This document shows, in pieces, positions 52,760 to 62,071 of a stretch of DNA of 64,000 nt (position 1 is its first letter; the number at the start of each line of letters is the position of its first letter). The stretch is taken from assembly GCF_030056665.1 (NCBI RefSeq), contig NZ_JASHIG010000031.1, one strand, 5' to 3'. A program made the position numbers and the translations under genes. This DNA comes from Flectobacillus roseus (GTDB lineage: Bacteria > Bacteroidota > Bacteroidia > Cytophagales > Spirosomataceae). The notes under the pieces were generated by a model, which was given only the letters and a program-made list of their open reading frames with translations, was not told the DNA's origin and made no database searches.

Positions 52760-53626
52760 ATGAAAAAACAATTTATCTATATATGTTCGATGCTCCTATT
52801 TTGTTGGGGTTGTAGCGGAGACTTTCTGACAGTAGAAGAAACGGGGGTGATTCCGAGTAGTGATGCGCCCATTGTTACCGCTTTTTTGAGTCCACAAGAC
52901 ACCGTCCATACAGTAACACTATATCATACCCGACCAGCCGCTGGAAATAATCCATATGCTACTTGGCAACAAAATGTAGGAAAATCGACGGTTACCTTAA
53001 GCAATGGTACTCAAACGGTAAAACTCATTCCAGACTCATTTTTAACAGGCGTTTTTAAAATCAGTGCCAAAAACTTTAAAGTAGAATCAGGAAAAACTTA
53101 TTACCTGAATGTAAGCACATTTGATGGCAAAAAAGCAGAAGCGAATTGCACGATTCCGACAGGCGTAGTGGATACGCCCAGTATATCTTACCAATTAGTC
53201 TCTGGGAATGCCTCAAATATGAATACAAGCTATCTGATTTCGTGGAAAGATATTCCCAATCAAGTCAATTATTATGCGGTTTATACGATTTCGGAGCTAC
53301 AAGATTTGACAAAAAAAACGGCAGAAGTAAACAATGAGCGATACCTGCATGGTATAGATGATGTCGAAAGAGATGGTTTGACAGTAGGAACCCAGGAATC
53401 GCTTTTGTTAACTAAACCCAACTCTCCTGCGAAAGACCGTCTCTATATTTGGCAAGTAAAGGTTCTCAATACTGATATTCATTTTTATAAGTTCCACAAA
53501 GACTATGCAATAGCCAAACAAGCCGACGAAAATCCTTTTTCTGAGCCAGTATTGCTATACTCCAACATCAAAGGAGGCTTCGGCGTAATGGCAGGATATA
53601 CCAAGGCGGTGACGTATTTTAGGTAG
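52760..53626 (+). CDS. DUF4249-family lipoprotein
   Basis: A 288-residue lipoprotein (lipobox FCWGC). The ATG at 52760 gives the signal peptide MKKQFIYICSMLLFCWGC; an upstream start inside the receptor's end would lack one. The body follows the DUF4249 pattern: APIVTAFLSPQDTVHTVTLY, STVTLSNGTQTVKLIP, GKTYYLNVSTFDGKKAEANC, YYAVYTISELQD, and the end GGFGVMAGY. DUF4249 proteins stand beside carboxypeptidase-regulated TonB receptors and are thought to be surface partners of them, as here. Confidence 0.88.
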   Translation: MKKQFIYICSMLLFCWGCSGDFLTVEETGVIPSSDAPIVTAFLSPQDTVHTVTLYHTRPAAGNNPYATWQQNVGKSTVTLSNGTQTVKLIPDSFLTGVFKISAKNFKVESGKTYYLNVSTFDGKKAEANCTIPTGVVDTPSISYQLVSGNASNMNTSYLISWKDIPNQVNYYAVYTISELQDLTKKTAEVNNERYLHGIDDVERDGLTVGTQESLLLTKPNSPAKDRLYIWQVKVLNTDIHFYKFHKDYAIAKQADENPFSEPVLLYSNIKGGFGVMAGYTKAVTYFR

Positions 53627-53702
53627 AGGGGTAAGGCAAAGAGGCACTAGGGTATAGTATTTTAAAATTATGACTAATGCCTCCTTACCTCACCCCTATC
53701 CC

Positions 53703-54335
53703 CTAAGCTTTGCTTTTCGCCATCCTCACTGCCAATGCCACCAAAATACTTGCCATAAACCATTTTTGTATTTTTATCCAAAAAGGATTTTGTGCAAAAA
53801 ATCTTGCCATTTGAGATGCTGTTAGCACTAAAGAGAAATTGACAGAAAGACTTACCAGCATTTGAGTTATGCCCAATTGTAAGCTTTGCAAAAGAGGATT
53901 TCCATACGCTGGTTTGATAAATTGTGGGAAAAATGATAGATAAAACATCGCCACTTTGGGATTCAACATATTGGTGAGCAATCCCATTGTAAAAAGCTTT
54001 TGGGACGAATCATTGGTCAAATCTTGACGAGCTTCAAATACAAATTTTCCATTGGGATTTATCGCCTGAAAAGCTAAGTAAAGCAAATAACCAACTCCCA
54101 AATATTTGATTAGTTCATATAGAAAAGGGACTTCTGCCAAAATAGCCGTCAAGCCAAATGATACCATAATGATATGAAATAAAAATCCTACCATTACGCC
54201 TGCCAACGAAAGTAAGCCTGCCATTCGTCCTTGGGTAATCGAGCGGGAAATCAGATAAATCATATTCGGTCCTGGACTAATGACCAGTACAAAAGCTGCT
54301 AAAGCAAATAAAAGTAATTCTTGAAATGTCAGCAT
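53703..54335 (-). CDS. LysE/RhtB-family amino acid exporter
   Basis: A 210-residue membrane protein with six helices. The N-terminal signature is FALAAFVLVISPGPNMIYLI followed by SRSITQGRMAGLLSLAGVMV; the middle has LLTNMLNPKVAMFYLSFFPQ, typical of RhtB proteins. It exports amino acids or derivatives; substrate unknown. Convergent with the DUF4249 gene. Confidence 0.9.
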   Translation of the reverse strand: MLTFQELLLFALAAFVLVISPGPNMIYLISRSITQGRMAGLLSLAGVMVGFLFHIIMVSFGLTAILAEVPFLYELIKYLGVGYLLYLAFQAINPNGKFVFEARQDLTNDSSQKLFTMGLLTNMLNPKVAMFYLSFFPQFIKPAYGNPLLQSLQLGITQMLVSLSVNFSLVLTASQMARFFAQNPFWIKIQKWFMASILVALAVRMAKSKA

Positions 54336-54423
54336 ATCTCTATAATTTATTTAGTGAATGTTGAGTTGTGTGCATATAGATATTCACAATTTACAAAAAT
54401 GGCACAGAGAATATTTCCCTGCG

Positions 54424-54548
54424 CCACTTAAAAAAACACTCTGTGCCTTTGTGCCTGTTCCCTCTACCACTTAAAAAACACTCTGTGCCTTTGTGCCCGT
54501 TCCCTCTGCCACTTCAAAAACACTCTATGCCTTTGTGCCTGTTCCCTT
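54424..54548. repeat. Three tandem 42-43-base repeats
   Basis: Units starting at 54424, 54467 and 54509 each read CCACTTAAAAAA-CACTCTGTGCC-TTTGTGCC-GTTCCCTCT with few changes. The word CTCTGTGCCTTTGTGCC is part of a dispersed repeat type found in many bacteria. It lies between lysE and tex, downstream of tex. Confidence 0.7.
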
Positions 54549-54555
54549 TCCTCTC

Positions 54556-56673
54556 CTAAACCGCTTTCATGCTTAAGGCAATGCGCTTGCGAGCAATATC
54601 TACCTCTACGACTCTTACTTGCACTTGTTGTTGTAGTTTAACCACTTGATTCGGGTCAGAAACATATTGGTTCGCTAGTTGCGAGATATGGACTAGACCA
54701 TCTTGTTTTACCCCTACATCGACAAAGCAGCCAAATGCTGTGATGTTAGTTACGATTCCTGGCAAAACCATTCCTTCATATAAATCTTCAATTGTTTTTA
54801 CATTAGCATCAAACTCAAAAGCAGTGAGTTGCTCACGAGGGTCACGCGAAGGTTTTTCCAACTCTTTCAAAATATCTTGAAGTGTGAGCAAACCTGTATT
54901 TTCACCAATATATTGTTGCAAGTTGAGTTTTTTACGAAGCTCTGCACTTGTCATCAAATCTTTTACGGTACATTTCAAATCCTTTGCCATACGTTCTACT
55001 ACTTGATAACTCTCAGGGTGAACTGCTGAATTATCTAGCGGATTATCTGACTGAGGAATTCTCAAGAAACCAGCACATTGTTCAAAAGCTTTGTCGCCCA
55101 AACGAGGTACTTTTTTGATTTGTGCTCTCGATTTAAAATCTCCATTTTCCTTACGGAATTTAACAATGTTCGCTGCCAAACTTGGCCCTAAACCAGCCAC
55201 GTAGCTCAATAAGTGTTTTGAGGCTGTGTTAATATTTACCCCAACTGTGTTTACACAACTTTCTACTACCGAATCCAATGAATTCTTTAGTAATGGTTGG
55301 TCTACATCATGCTGATATTGACCCACACCAATAGATTTTGGGTCGATTTTTACTAATTCTGCTAAAGGGTCGAGCAAGCGACGACCAATAGAAATAGCAC
55401 CACGAACCGTCACATCTTTATCAGGAAACTCCTCGCGAGCCACTTCTGACGCTGAATAGATAGACGCTCCTTGCTCAGAAACCATAAAGATTTGTGGTTG
55501 TGTCGAGAAAGTTAGTTTTTTCACAAAAGCCTCCGTCTCACGACCTGCAGTACCATTACCGATGGCAATCGCTTCGATTTTATGTTTTTCAACTAAAGAC
55601 AACACCGTATGCTGTGCTTCCATTATTTTATCAAATGGGTAAATCACTGTATCAGCAATCAAGTTGCCTTGAGCATCTAATACAACAACCTTACAACCAG
55701 TACGATACCCAGGGTCAATGGCCAAAGTACGTTTTTGTCCAAGCGGAGAAGCCAATAATAGTTGACGAAGATTTTGAGCAAAAATTCTGATGGCTTCGCT
55801 ATCTGCTTTTTCTTTAGACAAATTAGAAAACTCATTTTCGATAGATGGCTTCATCAATCGTTTATATGAATCAGTAATAGCGTCTTCTACCTGCTTTTTA
55901 GGCTCAGACATCCCTCTTAGGAAAATACGGTCTAGTGCTCCCAAAGCATTATCTTCATCTGGCGAAATAGAAACAGATAGGATACCTTCTTCCTCACCAC
56001 GACGAATAGCTAATAGACGATGCGAAGGTACTTTTTTGAGAGGTTCGCTAAAATCGTAGTAATCTTTGTACTTGACACCTTCCTCCTCTTTTCCTTTTTT
56101 TACTTTTGAAGAAATGTATGCTTCACGTTCAAACACCTTACGCACTGCATTACGAGCATCCACGTTTTCGTTGATCCACTCAGCCATAATATCACGAGCA
56201 CCTTGAAGTGCTTCGTCCACTGAAGCCACTTTTTCGTTCAAATAGCTTCCAGCTTTTTGAAGAAAATTATTATCCTTTTGTTCGAAAATTAATTTTGCCA
56301 AAGGCTCAAGTCCCTTTTCTATAGCGATACTCGCACGAGTTTTACGCTTTTGTTTATACGGCAAATAAAGGTCTTCTAATTCTTGAAGTTGATAAGCATT
56401 ATTGAGCTTATTCAATAACTCAGGAGTCATTTTCCCTTGCTCCTCAATGGCTTTGATAATAGTCTCGCGACGCTTATCAGCTTCTTTCAATTTATTCCAA
56501 AGGTCTTTTATTTCAAGAATTTGAACTTCGTCTAAACTTCCAGTTGCTTCTTTGCGATAACGAGCTATAAACGGTACCGTTCCACCCTCCTCTAATAACT
56601 TAATTGTATTTTGTACTTGGTTGGCTCTTACTCCAATCGTATTGGTGATGATGCCAATTTGAGTTGTATTCAT
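54556..56673 (-). CDS. tex: Tex-family RNA-binding transcription accessory protein
   Basis: A 705-residue protein starting at ATG 56673 (MNTTQIGIITNTIGVRANQV); a GTG eight codons upstream is ignored. Domains in order: Tex N-terminal helices (FIARYRKEATGSLDEVQILE), a YqgF RNase H-like domain (LAIDPGYRTGCKVVVLDAQG, about 330-450), helix-hairpin-helix (TASKHLLSYVAGLGPSLAAN) and a C-terminal S1 domain (GMVLPGIVTNITAFGCFVDV, VKQDGLVHISQLA). It binds nucleic acid in the cytoplasm. Length is slightly short of the usual ~720-780 but all domains are present. Confidence 0.95.
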   Translation of the reverse strand: MNTTQIGIITNTIGVRANQVQNTIKLLEEGGTVPFIARYRKEATGSLDEVQILEIKDLWNKLKEADKRRETIIKAIEEQGKMTPELLNKLNNAYQLQELEDLYLPYKQKRKTRASIAIEKGLEPLAKLIFEQKDNNFLQKAGSYLNEKVASVDEALQGARDIMAEWINENVDARNAVRKVFEREAYISSKVKKGKEEEGVKYKDYYDFSEPLKKVPSHRLLAIRRGEEEGILSVSISPDEDNALGALDRIFLRGMSEPKKQVEDAITDSYKRLMKPSIENEFSNLSKEKADSEAIRIFAQNLRQLLLASPLGQKRTLAIDPGYRTGCKVVVLDAQGNLIADTVIYPFDKIMEAQHTVLSLVEKHKIEAIAIGNGTAGRETEAFVKKLTFSTQPQIFMVSEQGASIYSASEVAREEFPDKDVTVRGAISIGRRLLDPLAELVKIDPKSIGVGQYQHDVDQPLLKNSLDSVVESCVNTVGVNINTASKHLLSYVAGLGPSLAANIVKFRKENGDFKSRAQIKKVPRLGDKAFEQCAGFLRIPQSDNPLDNSAVHPESYQVVERMAKDLKCTVKDLMTSAELRKKLNLQQYIGENTGLLTLQDILKELEKPSRDPREQLTAFEFDANVKTIEDLYEGMVLPGIVTNITAFGCFVDVGVKQDGLVHISQLANQYVSDPNQVVKLQQQVQVRVVEVDIARKRIALSMKAV

Positions 56674-56946
56674 GATTTTTAGGTTTTGACTAACCACAAA
56701 GCTAAGAATTCTTTTGGATTTACGCCAAGCTTCTCTTTTTAGGGTTCTATTATGATAAAGTTACTTTGCAAAAATAAACATCAATGTTCAGATAAGGCCC
56801 TACGACCACTCACTCATTTTGTTACAATCGATGAGTATTTTTCGGCTTTAAACTAAAAATTTCTTTTGCAAAATGTGTAACTTTAGTTTAAAACCAATTG
56901 TTTAACGGACCCACTTATCAATACCGACGTCTTTTAATAGTTCCTC

Positions 56947-57126
56947 ATGACAGCCTACAAAATCTTTAAAGTATCGACTTGGTGGTCGACGGCCACCTTA
57001 ATTAGTCGTACCGAAAATACCCTCAGTGTAATCGAAGAGCAAGGACATGAAATTGTCACGGTTTCTTTTGGGGTAGATATCCTCATGCGACCTACTGCCT
57101 TTATTACCATTCGAATCAAAACATAA
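56947..57126 (+). CDS. Small conserved-looking protein (59 aa)
   Basis: ATG 56947 to TAA 57124-57126. The product MTAYKIFKVSTWWSTATLIS, RTENTLSVIEEQGHEIVTVS, FGVDILMRPTAFITIRIKT has alternating strands and one helix, like a small beta-alpha-beta protein. A very good terminator directly follows and a possible -7 element TAACTTTA lies about 65 bases upstream, so it is probably real. I do not recognise the family. Confidence 0.65.
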   Translation: MTAYKIFKVSTWWSTATLISRTENTLSVIEEQGHEIVTVSFGVDILMRPTAFITIRIKT

Positions 57127-57134
57127 CTTTATTT

Positions 57135-57160
57135 AAGGGCGAGCAATCGCCCTTTTTTAT
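57135..57160 (+). terminator. Terminator of the 59-aa gene
   Basis: AAGGGCGA (57135-57142), loop GCAA, TCGCCCTT (57147-57154), then T-run TTTTA. Confidence 0.85.
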
Positions 57161-57293
57161 TGCTACGCCATTAGTTTTTTCGTGATTTTATTAGAAATTC
57201 TTTTAGCTTACGGCATATAGCTTAATGCCTATTGCAGGTAAAATTTCATTTTGCCCACTAACTTATCTCATTGTTTTCTACAAATCATTTTCC

Positions 57294-57301
57294 TACATTT
57301 G
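57294..57301 (+). promoter_or_regulatory. -7 element TACATTTG
   Basis: It matches TAnnTTTG. The TTG start at 57331 follows 29 bases downstream, which excludes the more upstream TTG at 57271 as a start. Confidence 0.5.
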
Positions 57302-57330
57302 CCCCACTTAAAAAATCACCATTTATTCTT

Positions 57331-57873
57331 TTGAAAAGACTACTTTCTATATTTTTAGTATTATTACTTCTCTACAATATGGTAGGATTTAGCCTTCTAT
57401 ATTGCTGGGAAGAGTATGGAATGCCAAATTCTCAAGAGATAAATATTGAAGAATCAAGTGATTATTACTGGATTAAGCAACCATTACAGTTACCTTATCA
57501 GAGCAACTGGAGTGAGAGCCGCCCCATTGAAGGGAAAATCAAACATGGCGAAAACCACTATGAATTAGTAGAACAACGATATCAAAATGATACTTTATAT
57601 ACCCTTTGCAAGATAGACGATAACGCTCGTTTTCGCTTCATGGAACTGGCAGAACATATCACCAACCATGTCAAAGAGCATTCGTCACAAGCACCATCCG
57701 GAAAAAGTAGTTTTTTATTAAAGTATTTTTTGAAGGAATATGCCTCTCTTCAACGCTATACAATTTTGTATGTTTTGGAGTGGTCAAGCCCTTCCATGCG
57801 CATTTTTCACCAATATCAATTATCAGAAGGTTATTTCAACAACACCTCTCCCCCTCCTGCCGTAGTTTGTTAA
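57331..57873 (+). CDS. Hypothetical membrane-anchored protein
   Basis: An unrecognised protein of about 180 residues with a TTG start (KRLLSIFLVLLLLYNMVGFS). One N-terminal membrane helix (about 4-24) is followed by a mostly soluble part: YGMPNSQEINIEESSDYYWI, EGKIKHGENHYELVEQRYQN, TLYTLCKIDDNARFRFMELA, and the Cys-ending Pro-rich tail NTSPPPAVVC. The style (short helix, then a polar domain with a terminal Cys) recalls periplasmic-side accessory proteins found near DoxX-type genes. The downstream membrane gene starts 108 bases later. Confidence 0.65.
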   Translation: MKRLLSIFLVLLLLYNMVGFSLLYCWEEYGMPNSQEINIEESSDYYWIKQPLQLPYQSNWSESRPIEGKIKHGENHYELVEQRYQNDTLYTLCKIDDNARFRFMELAEHITNHVKEHSSQAPSGKSSFLLKYFLKEYASLQRYTILYVLEWSSPSMRIFHQYQLSEGYFNNTSPPPAVVC

Positions 57874-57981
57874 TATTCACGTAGTAATCACGTCTTGGTA
57901 TATCTATCAAGCCCAATGACCCTATCCTTTATGTTGAAAATTAACCCAGCTTGTGAAATACAAGCCTAAAAAACTATAGCC

Positions 57982-58434
57982 ATGAATTTATCCAATACAA
58001 ATACCCAAAACACTACCGTACAATGGTTTAATAGAATTGCACTTTTTGTTGTCTTCTTCTGGTTTGGTACGCTGAAGGTTGTAGGCGTATCTCCTGCAGA
58101 GCAAATCGTTAGTCAGCTACATGCTTTGACCTTAGCAAGGTATATTTCTATCAATACATTCTTGCCATTTTTAGGGTATTTAGAATGCTTTATTGGCATT
58201 ATTTGGTTGGTACCTCGACTTACCAAATTGGCATTTTTCTTATTTTGTTGTCAAATGGCAACCACTTTTTTACCCTTATTACTCATGCCTAACGAAACAT
58301 GGCAATCTCTATTTGCATTAAGTTTGCCGGGTCAATATATCATCAAAAATGTGGTTCTGATAGCCTCAGCTTACACGATTTATCATGCTGAAGGTGGACA
58401 AAGTATAAAATTAAGTCCTTTGTCAGTAGACTAA
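57982..58434 (+). CDS. DoxX/DUF417-like membrane protein
   Basis: A 150-residue four-helix membrane protein: IALFVVFFWFGTLKVVGVSP, FLPFLGYLECFIGIIWLVPR, FFLFCCQMATTFLPLLLMPN and QYIIKNVVLIASAYTIYHAE. The FGTLKVVG-SPAEQIV segment after helix 1 resembles DoxX/YkgB (DUF417) proteins. Function is unknown. It is probably co-transcribed with the preceding membrane-anchored protein gene and ends in a bidirectional hairpin. Confidence 0.75.
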   Translation: MNLSNTNTQNTTVQWFNRIALFVVFFWFGTLKVVGVSPAEQIVSQLHALTLARYISINTFLPFLGYLECFIGIIWLVPRLTKLAFFLFCCQMATTFLPLLLMPNETWQSLFALSLPGQYIIKNVVLIASAYTIYHAEGGQSIKLSPLSVD

Positions 58435-58445
58435 TATCCAAAAAC

Positions 58446-58484
58446 AAAGCTCTCATATCTATTGATTTAGAATATGAGAGCTTT
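58446..58484. terminator. 13-base perfect hairpin between convergent genes
   Basis: AAAGCTCTCATAT (58446-58458) and ATATGAGAGCTTT (58472-58484) lie between the DoxX-like gene and the beta-barrel gene. Confidence 0.7.
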
Positions 58485-58509
58485 GAACAATTAAGTCAAA
58501 TTACATCTG

Positions 58510-60939
58510 CTAATTTTTTGAAGGTCCTCCGCCTCCACCATTTCCTCCATCATTGGACTGTATGGCTTGTTTTACGTTTGTGTTGCCAAAATTATAGGTA
58601 AGCGAAATTCTAAATCTACGGTTGTCCCAACGATAAGTTCCTACGCCTGTGAGCGTTGCTGTCTCAACATTATTTCTGTAACTATTAAAGTTGAATGGAT
58701 CTTGAACTAAGAATTTCACGGTAGCTTTTTTGTCCCAAAGCATTTTTTTCAAGCCAAAATCAAGACCTCCTTGCGGTTTCGAGGTTTGGAAGCCCCATGT
58801 TTCACCTGAGCTGTACCAACCCGAAATCTCACCAGAGAGTGTCTTGTTTAAGGTAAAAGTATGCTGCATATAAGCACCATGATAGAGTTGACTAATATCT
58901 ACCACCGTATTTTCTCTTTTATAATTATAGACATTGATACCTCCCCAATAATTCAAATTTACACTCCACCATTTTGTTGGGTTAAATGGTACTGAGGCAT
59001 CAACACTCCACCAGCCAATTTTACCATTGACATTTTCCATCGACTCACGAATGACACGACGACCTGGAATCAAGACTGTGTCAACATCAAAAACTTCAGT
59101 TGAAAACTGATTAACAGATACATAGTTTAAAGAAAAACTGTATTTGTCTTTAATCGTATTGGTCAAACTAACTGTGTTATTGAGCGATGGCAAAATGGTT
59201 GGGTTACCTGCCACATAGCTTTGAGGAGAGAAAAATCTTTTGAAAGTATTAAATACATCATCGTTTGGTCGGTTGATACGACGGCTATATCCCAACGAAA
59301 TGGCGTAATCTTTCGAAACCTTTTGGTTTAGGGTTAATGTCGGGAAAAGGTTCAAATAATCTTGCTGGGTCAATTTATTCCCTTCTCTATTCAACCCTTG
59401 GTTATTGGTTTGTTCGGCTCTCAAACCTGCCTGTAAGCTTAAACTTTTAGTCAATTCGCTGTTTATCATCACATAACCCGCCGAAATCAGCTCGTTGAAC
59501 TTAAAGAATGAACTCACCAAAGCTCCATTGTCACGGAAGTTGTCGCTAAAGTCATTGGTCTTTTTCGAATAACTAGCCTTAATTCCTGTTTCTATTTTAG
59601 TTTTAGCCGTAAGTTTTTTGATAAAATCTGCCTTCAAAACGAAGGTTTTATTATTGGTAGGAAATAGTATTTGGTTGTTTGCTACAGAAGGATTGGCATC
59701 GTTTTGTGTAGTGGTAGTCACAAATCTATCATCCCAACTTTTCGAGTTCAAAATCACGTCAAAATCTACCGTCAACTCTGTACCTGAAGTATCAATTTTC
59801 TGCTTGAGATGGGTATTAAAAGTATAATTATCAAAAGTCGCCTCACGACTTCTATCCATCTGCAAACTTTGGCGTATTGCTTCCGATACCGATTGCTGAT
59901 TGTAAGAACGATTCATGGGGCTAGAAGTATTTGCCCACTGTCCAGAAAAGCCAACGGTTGTTTTTTTCGACAAATCATAGTCAAAACCAATTTTGGCACT
60001 CAAGTTTTCAAAACTCCCTTTTGCCAAACCCGTAATTACCCTTTTTTCTAGTACCGATCCCGTTGCTGATAGAAAGTTTTGGACTTGGTCTTCGGAGTTA
60101 TACCAAGCTGTGTATTGTCGGTTGATATTTCCAAAAATAACATATTTTTCACGACGAGAATTAATTGTAAGTCCTTGTCCATTTTTTGGCAAACCACCGA
60201 TACCTTTATAGTGGCTGTATCCAGCGTTGAGGTCTAAGATATAATTTGTCCCAAAGTTTTTACCTTTTTTTGTCTTAATATTGATAATACCACTCGAACC
60301 AGAAGCGTCAAAGCGAGCAGAAGGGTTGGCAATAATTTCAATTTTTTCGATGTCCTCACTTTTGAGTGTTTTCAAGAAATTGGCTAACTGTTCATCAGTA
60401 AGGTAGGTTTTGCGGTCATCAATCATGATGAGCACGCCATCTTTTCCTTTAAGCTTGATAGTTTCGGTATTACGGTCTACAGTTACACCAGGCACTTTTT
60501 CCATTAGCTCCAACCCATTGAGCCCCGTCGCGGTTGGACTAGCCTCTACGTTCATAATCATTTTGTCACCATCACGCTCAATCAGTTGTTTTCGAGCAGT
60601 TACTTGCACTTCGCCCAAAGTTTGCGTTTCGGCTTTGAGTTGGATGATACCCAAATCCAATGCTTTTGCAGATTCGAGGTTAATAACCTGATAGGATTTC
60701 TGGAAGCCTACTGCTGACACTTGCAGGAGATAGGCTTGAGGCTTTAATACAGAAATTTCAAATTTTCCATCTACGTCGGCAGCTTCACCTTTCACTAGGC
60801 TCGAATCTTTTGTGTTTAATACCAAAATATTGGCAAAAGAAGCTGCTTGTTGTTTGTCATCTACAATTTTACCTTTAATCTGTCCTAAGCTTGAATAGGT
60901 TATAAAGAGGCTTAGCATTAAGTTGATGAGGTTTTTCAT
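58510..60939 (-). CDS. Outer-membrane beta-barrel receptor (OMP_b-brl_3 type)
   Basis: An 809-residue protein: signal peptide (LSLFITYSSLGQ), a carboxypeptidase-like domain (IKGKIVDDKQQAASFANILV, about 20-105), a plug (LELMEKVPGVTVDRNTETIK, SGSSGIINIKTKKGKNFG) and a barrel with aromatic-rich strands ending RRFRISLTYNFG, then a Gly/Asn-rich tail (SNDGGNGGGGGPSKN). This is the receptor-like family whose members resemble TonB receptors but have no known substrate. It stands alone, without a DUF4249 or SusD partner. Confidence 0.9.
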   Translation of the reverse strand: MKNLINLMLSLFITYSSLGQIKGKIVDDKQQAASFANILVLNTKDSSLVKGEAADVDGKFEISVLKPQAYLLQVSAVGFQKSYQVINLESAKALDLGIIQLKAETQTLGEVQVTARKQLIERDGDKMIMNVEASPTATGLNGLELMEKVPGVTVDRNTETIKLKGKDGVLIMIDDRKTYLTDEQLANFLKTLKSEDIEKIEIIANPSARFDASGSSGIINIKTKKGKNFGTNYILDLNAGYSHYKGIGGLPKNGQGLTINSRREKYVIFGNINRQYTAWYNSEDQVQNFLSATGSVLEKRVITGLAKGSFENLSAKIGFDYDLSKKTTVGFSGQWANTSSPMNRSYNQQSVSEAIRQSLQMDRSREATFDNYTFNTHLKQKIDTSGTELTVDFDVILNSKSWDDRFVTTTTQNDANPSVANNQILFPTNNKTFVLKADFIKKLTAKTKIETGIKASYSKKTNDFSDNFRDNGALVSSFFKFNELISAGYVMINSELTKSLSLQAGLRAEQTNNQGLNREGNKLTQQDYLNLFPTLTLNQKVSKDYAISLGYSRRINRPNDDVFNTFKRFFSPQSYVAGNPTILPSLNNTVSLTNTIKDKYSFSLNYVSVNQFSTEVFDVDTVLIPGRRVIRESMENVNGKIGWWSVDASVPFNPTKWWSVNLNYWGGINVYNYKRENTVVDISQLYHGAYMQHTFTLNKTLSGEISGWYSSGETWGFQTSKPQGGLDFGLKKMLWDKKATVKFLVQDPFNFNSYRNNVETATLTGVGTYRWDNRRFRISLTYNFGNTNVKQAIQSNDGGNGGGGGPSKN

Positions 60940-61138
60940 TATTTAGAGAAGTTTAATTTCTCCAACAGATGCTCAAACTCATACTGATGTTGCATCAGGT
61001 TTAGCAAAATTTTACGCCATCCTCAAGAATATCAAACAACCCTTTAGAAATCAAAGCATTATTTTTTTGAAATAAAGCATAAAAAATAATGAAAATGAAC
61101 AATCGAATACCTTTTGCCTATCCTCCATCTTTTAAAAA

Positions 61139-62071
61139 CTAAAGAACTACTTTTGTTTTATTGCCCCCCAAATTGAGTCTAAATTTTAGGGCTACGGTAT
61201 AAAATGACTGTTTTTCGAAACCTTCCGTTGGGTTTTCGCCAATGACATAGTCAAACCCAATTTGGCTCATTTTCTTCCCATCAGCAGAAGTAAAAAATGT
61301 ATAATTGAGACTGGTATTTAAAAACTGCTGCGTACTATTTTTCACATCCGAAACCGTTTGGTAATAATTGTAGCGGTATTGCCAGTCGAGGGATAAGTCC
61401 AACTTTCCTTTTAGACTATTGTTGGAAGGATAAAACGTAATATCCGTCGAAATACGCCCGAATGCTCGATATATGTTACCTGCGGAAAGACTATTTTCAG
61501 CATAGGTACGATTTTCATTTTCGATACCAATATAGGGCGTGTACACAAAACTCAGTCTACTTCCAAGACTCACAGGGTGGTTGGGAATCCAAAAATATTT
61601 AGGATTCATATCCTTAAATGCAAAAACGGGTGTCAAATAAAAGTTACTTTGAAAAGAAGCATTTTGCTTGATTTTATCCTCCATAAATTTGAAAGATTGT
61701 ACCAAAACTGGAGACCATTTTTTGTGCTCCAAGCTATTCATTCGCCATTCGGTTGCCACACCGCCAATCCAAACACTTTGAGGCTTGTCAATCAAGGTAT
61801 TTCGATGAAGCTCCATGTACGGTATTACCGACACTGTACCTTTGGGATGGTGATAAGCGCTATAACCAATGGCCATATCCAACAACCAAGACGCAGATTT
61901 TTCTTGTGGTTTGGTAAATGTGATAACAGCGGGTTTTGCCCAATCATCTTTTGTTTGAAAGGATTTTCGAATCGTAAAACGGTCCACGATATGGTTTTGA
62001 GCATGGGTAGAAAAATGAGCAGAAATACCACTTAAAACGATAATTAATAAACGTAAATTTAGTTTGTTCAT
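61139..62071 (-). CDS. Putative outer-membrane beta-barrel protein, 310 aa
   Basis: Start ATG 62071 (MNKLNLRLLIIVLSGISAHF); a TTG two codons upstream is ignored. After a signal peptide (FSTHAQ) the protein shows alternating hydrophobic/polar strands and many aromatic turns (SWLLDMAIGYSAYHHPKGTV, SRLSFVYTPYIGIENENRTY, LDLSLDWQYRYNYYQTVSDV) and ends in FYTVALKFRLNLGG, as barrels do. No family is recognised and no function is claimed. Confidence 0.7.
   Translation of the reverse strand: MNKLNLRLLIIVLSGISAHFSTHAQNHIVDRFTIRKSFQTKDDWAKPAVITFTKPQEKSASWLLDMAIGYSAYHHPKGTVSVIPYMELHRNTLIDKPQSVWIGGVATEWRMNSLEHKKWSPVLVQSFKFMEDKIKQNASFQSNFYLTPVFAFKDMNPKYFWIPNHPVSLGSRLSFVYTPYIGIENENRTYAENSLSAGNIYRAFGRISTDITFYPSNNSLKGKLDLSLDWQYRYNYYQTVSDVKNSTQQFLNTSLNYTFFTSADGKKMSQIGFDYVIGENPTEGFEKQSFYTVALKFRLNLGGNKTKVVL

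Noticed and set aside
61577..62035. A 152-codon frame antisense to the beta-barrel gene
   Set aside because: It is a shadow of the minus-strand gene, which has a signal peptide and barrel pattern.
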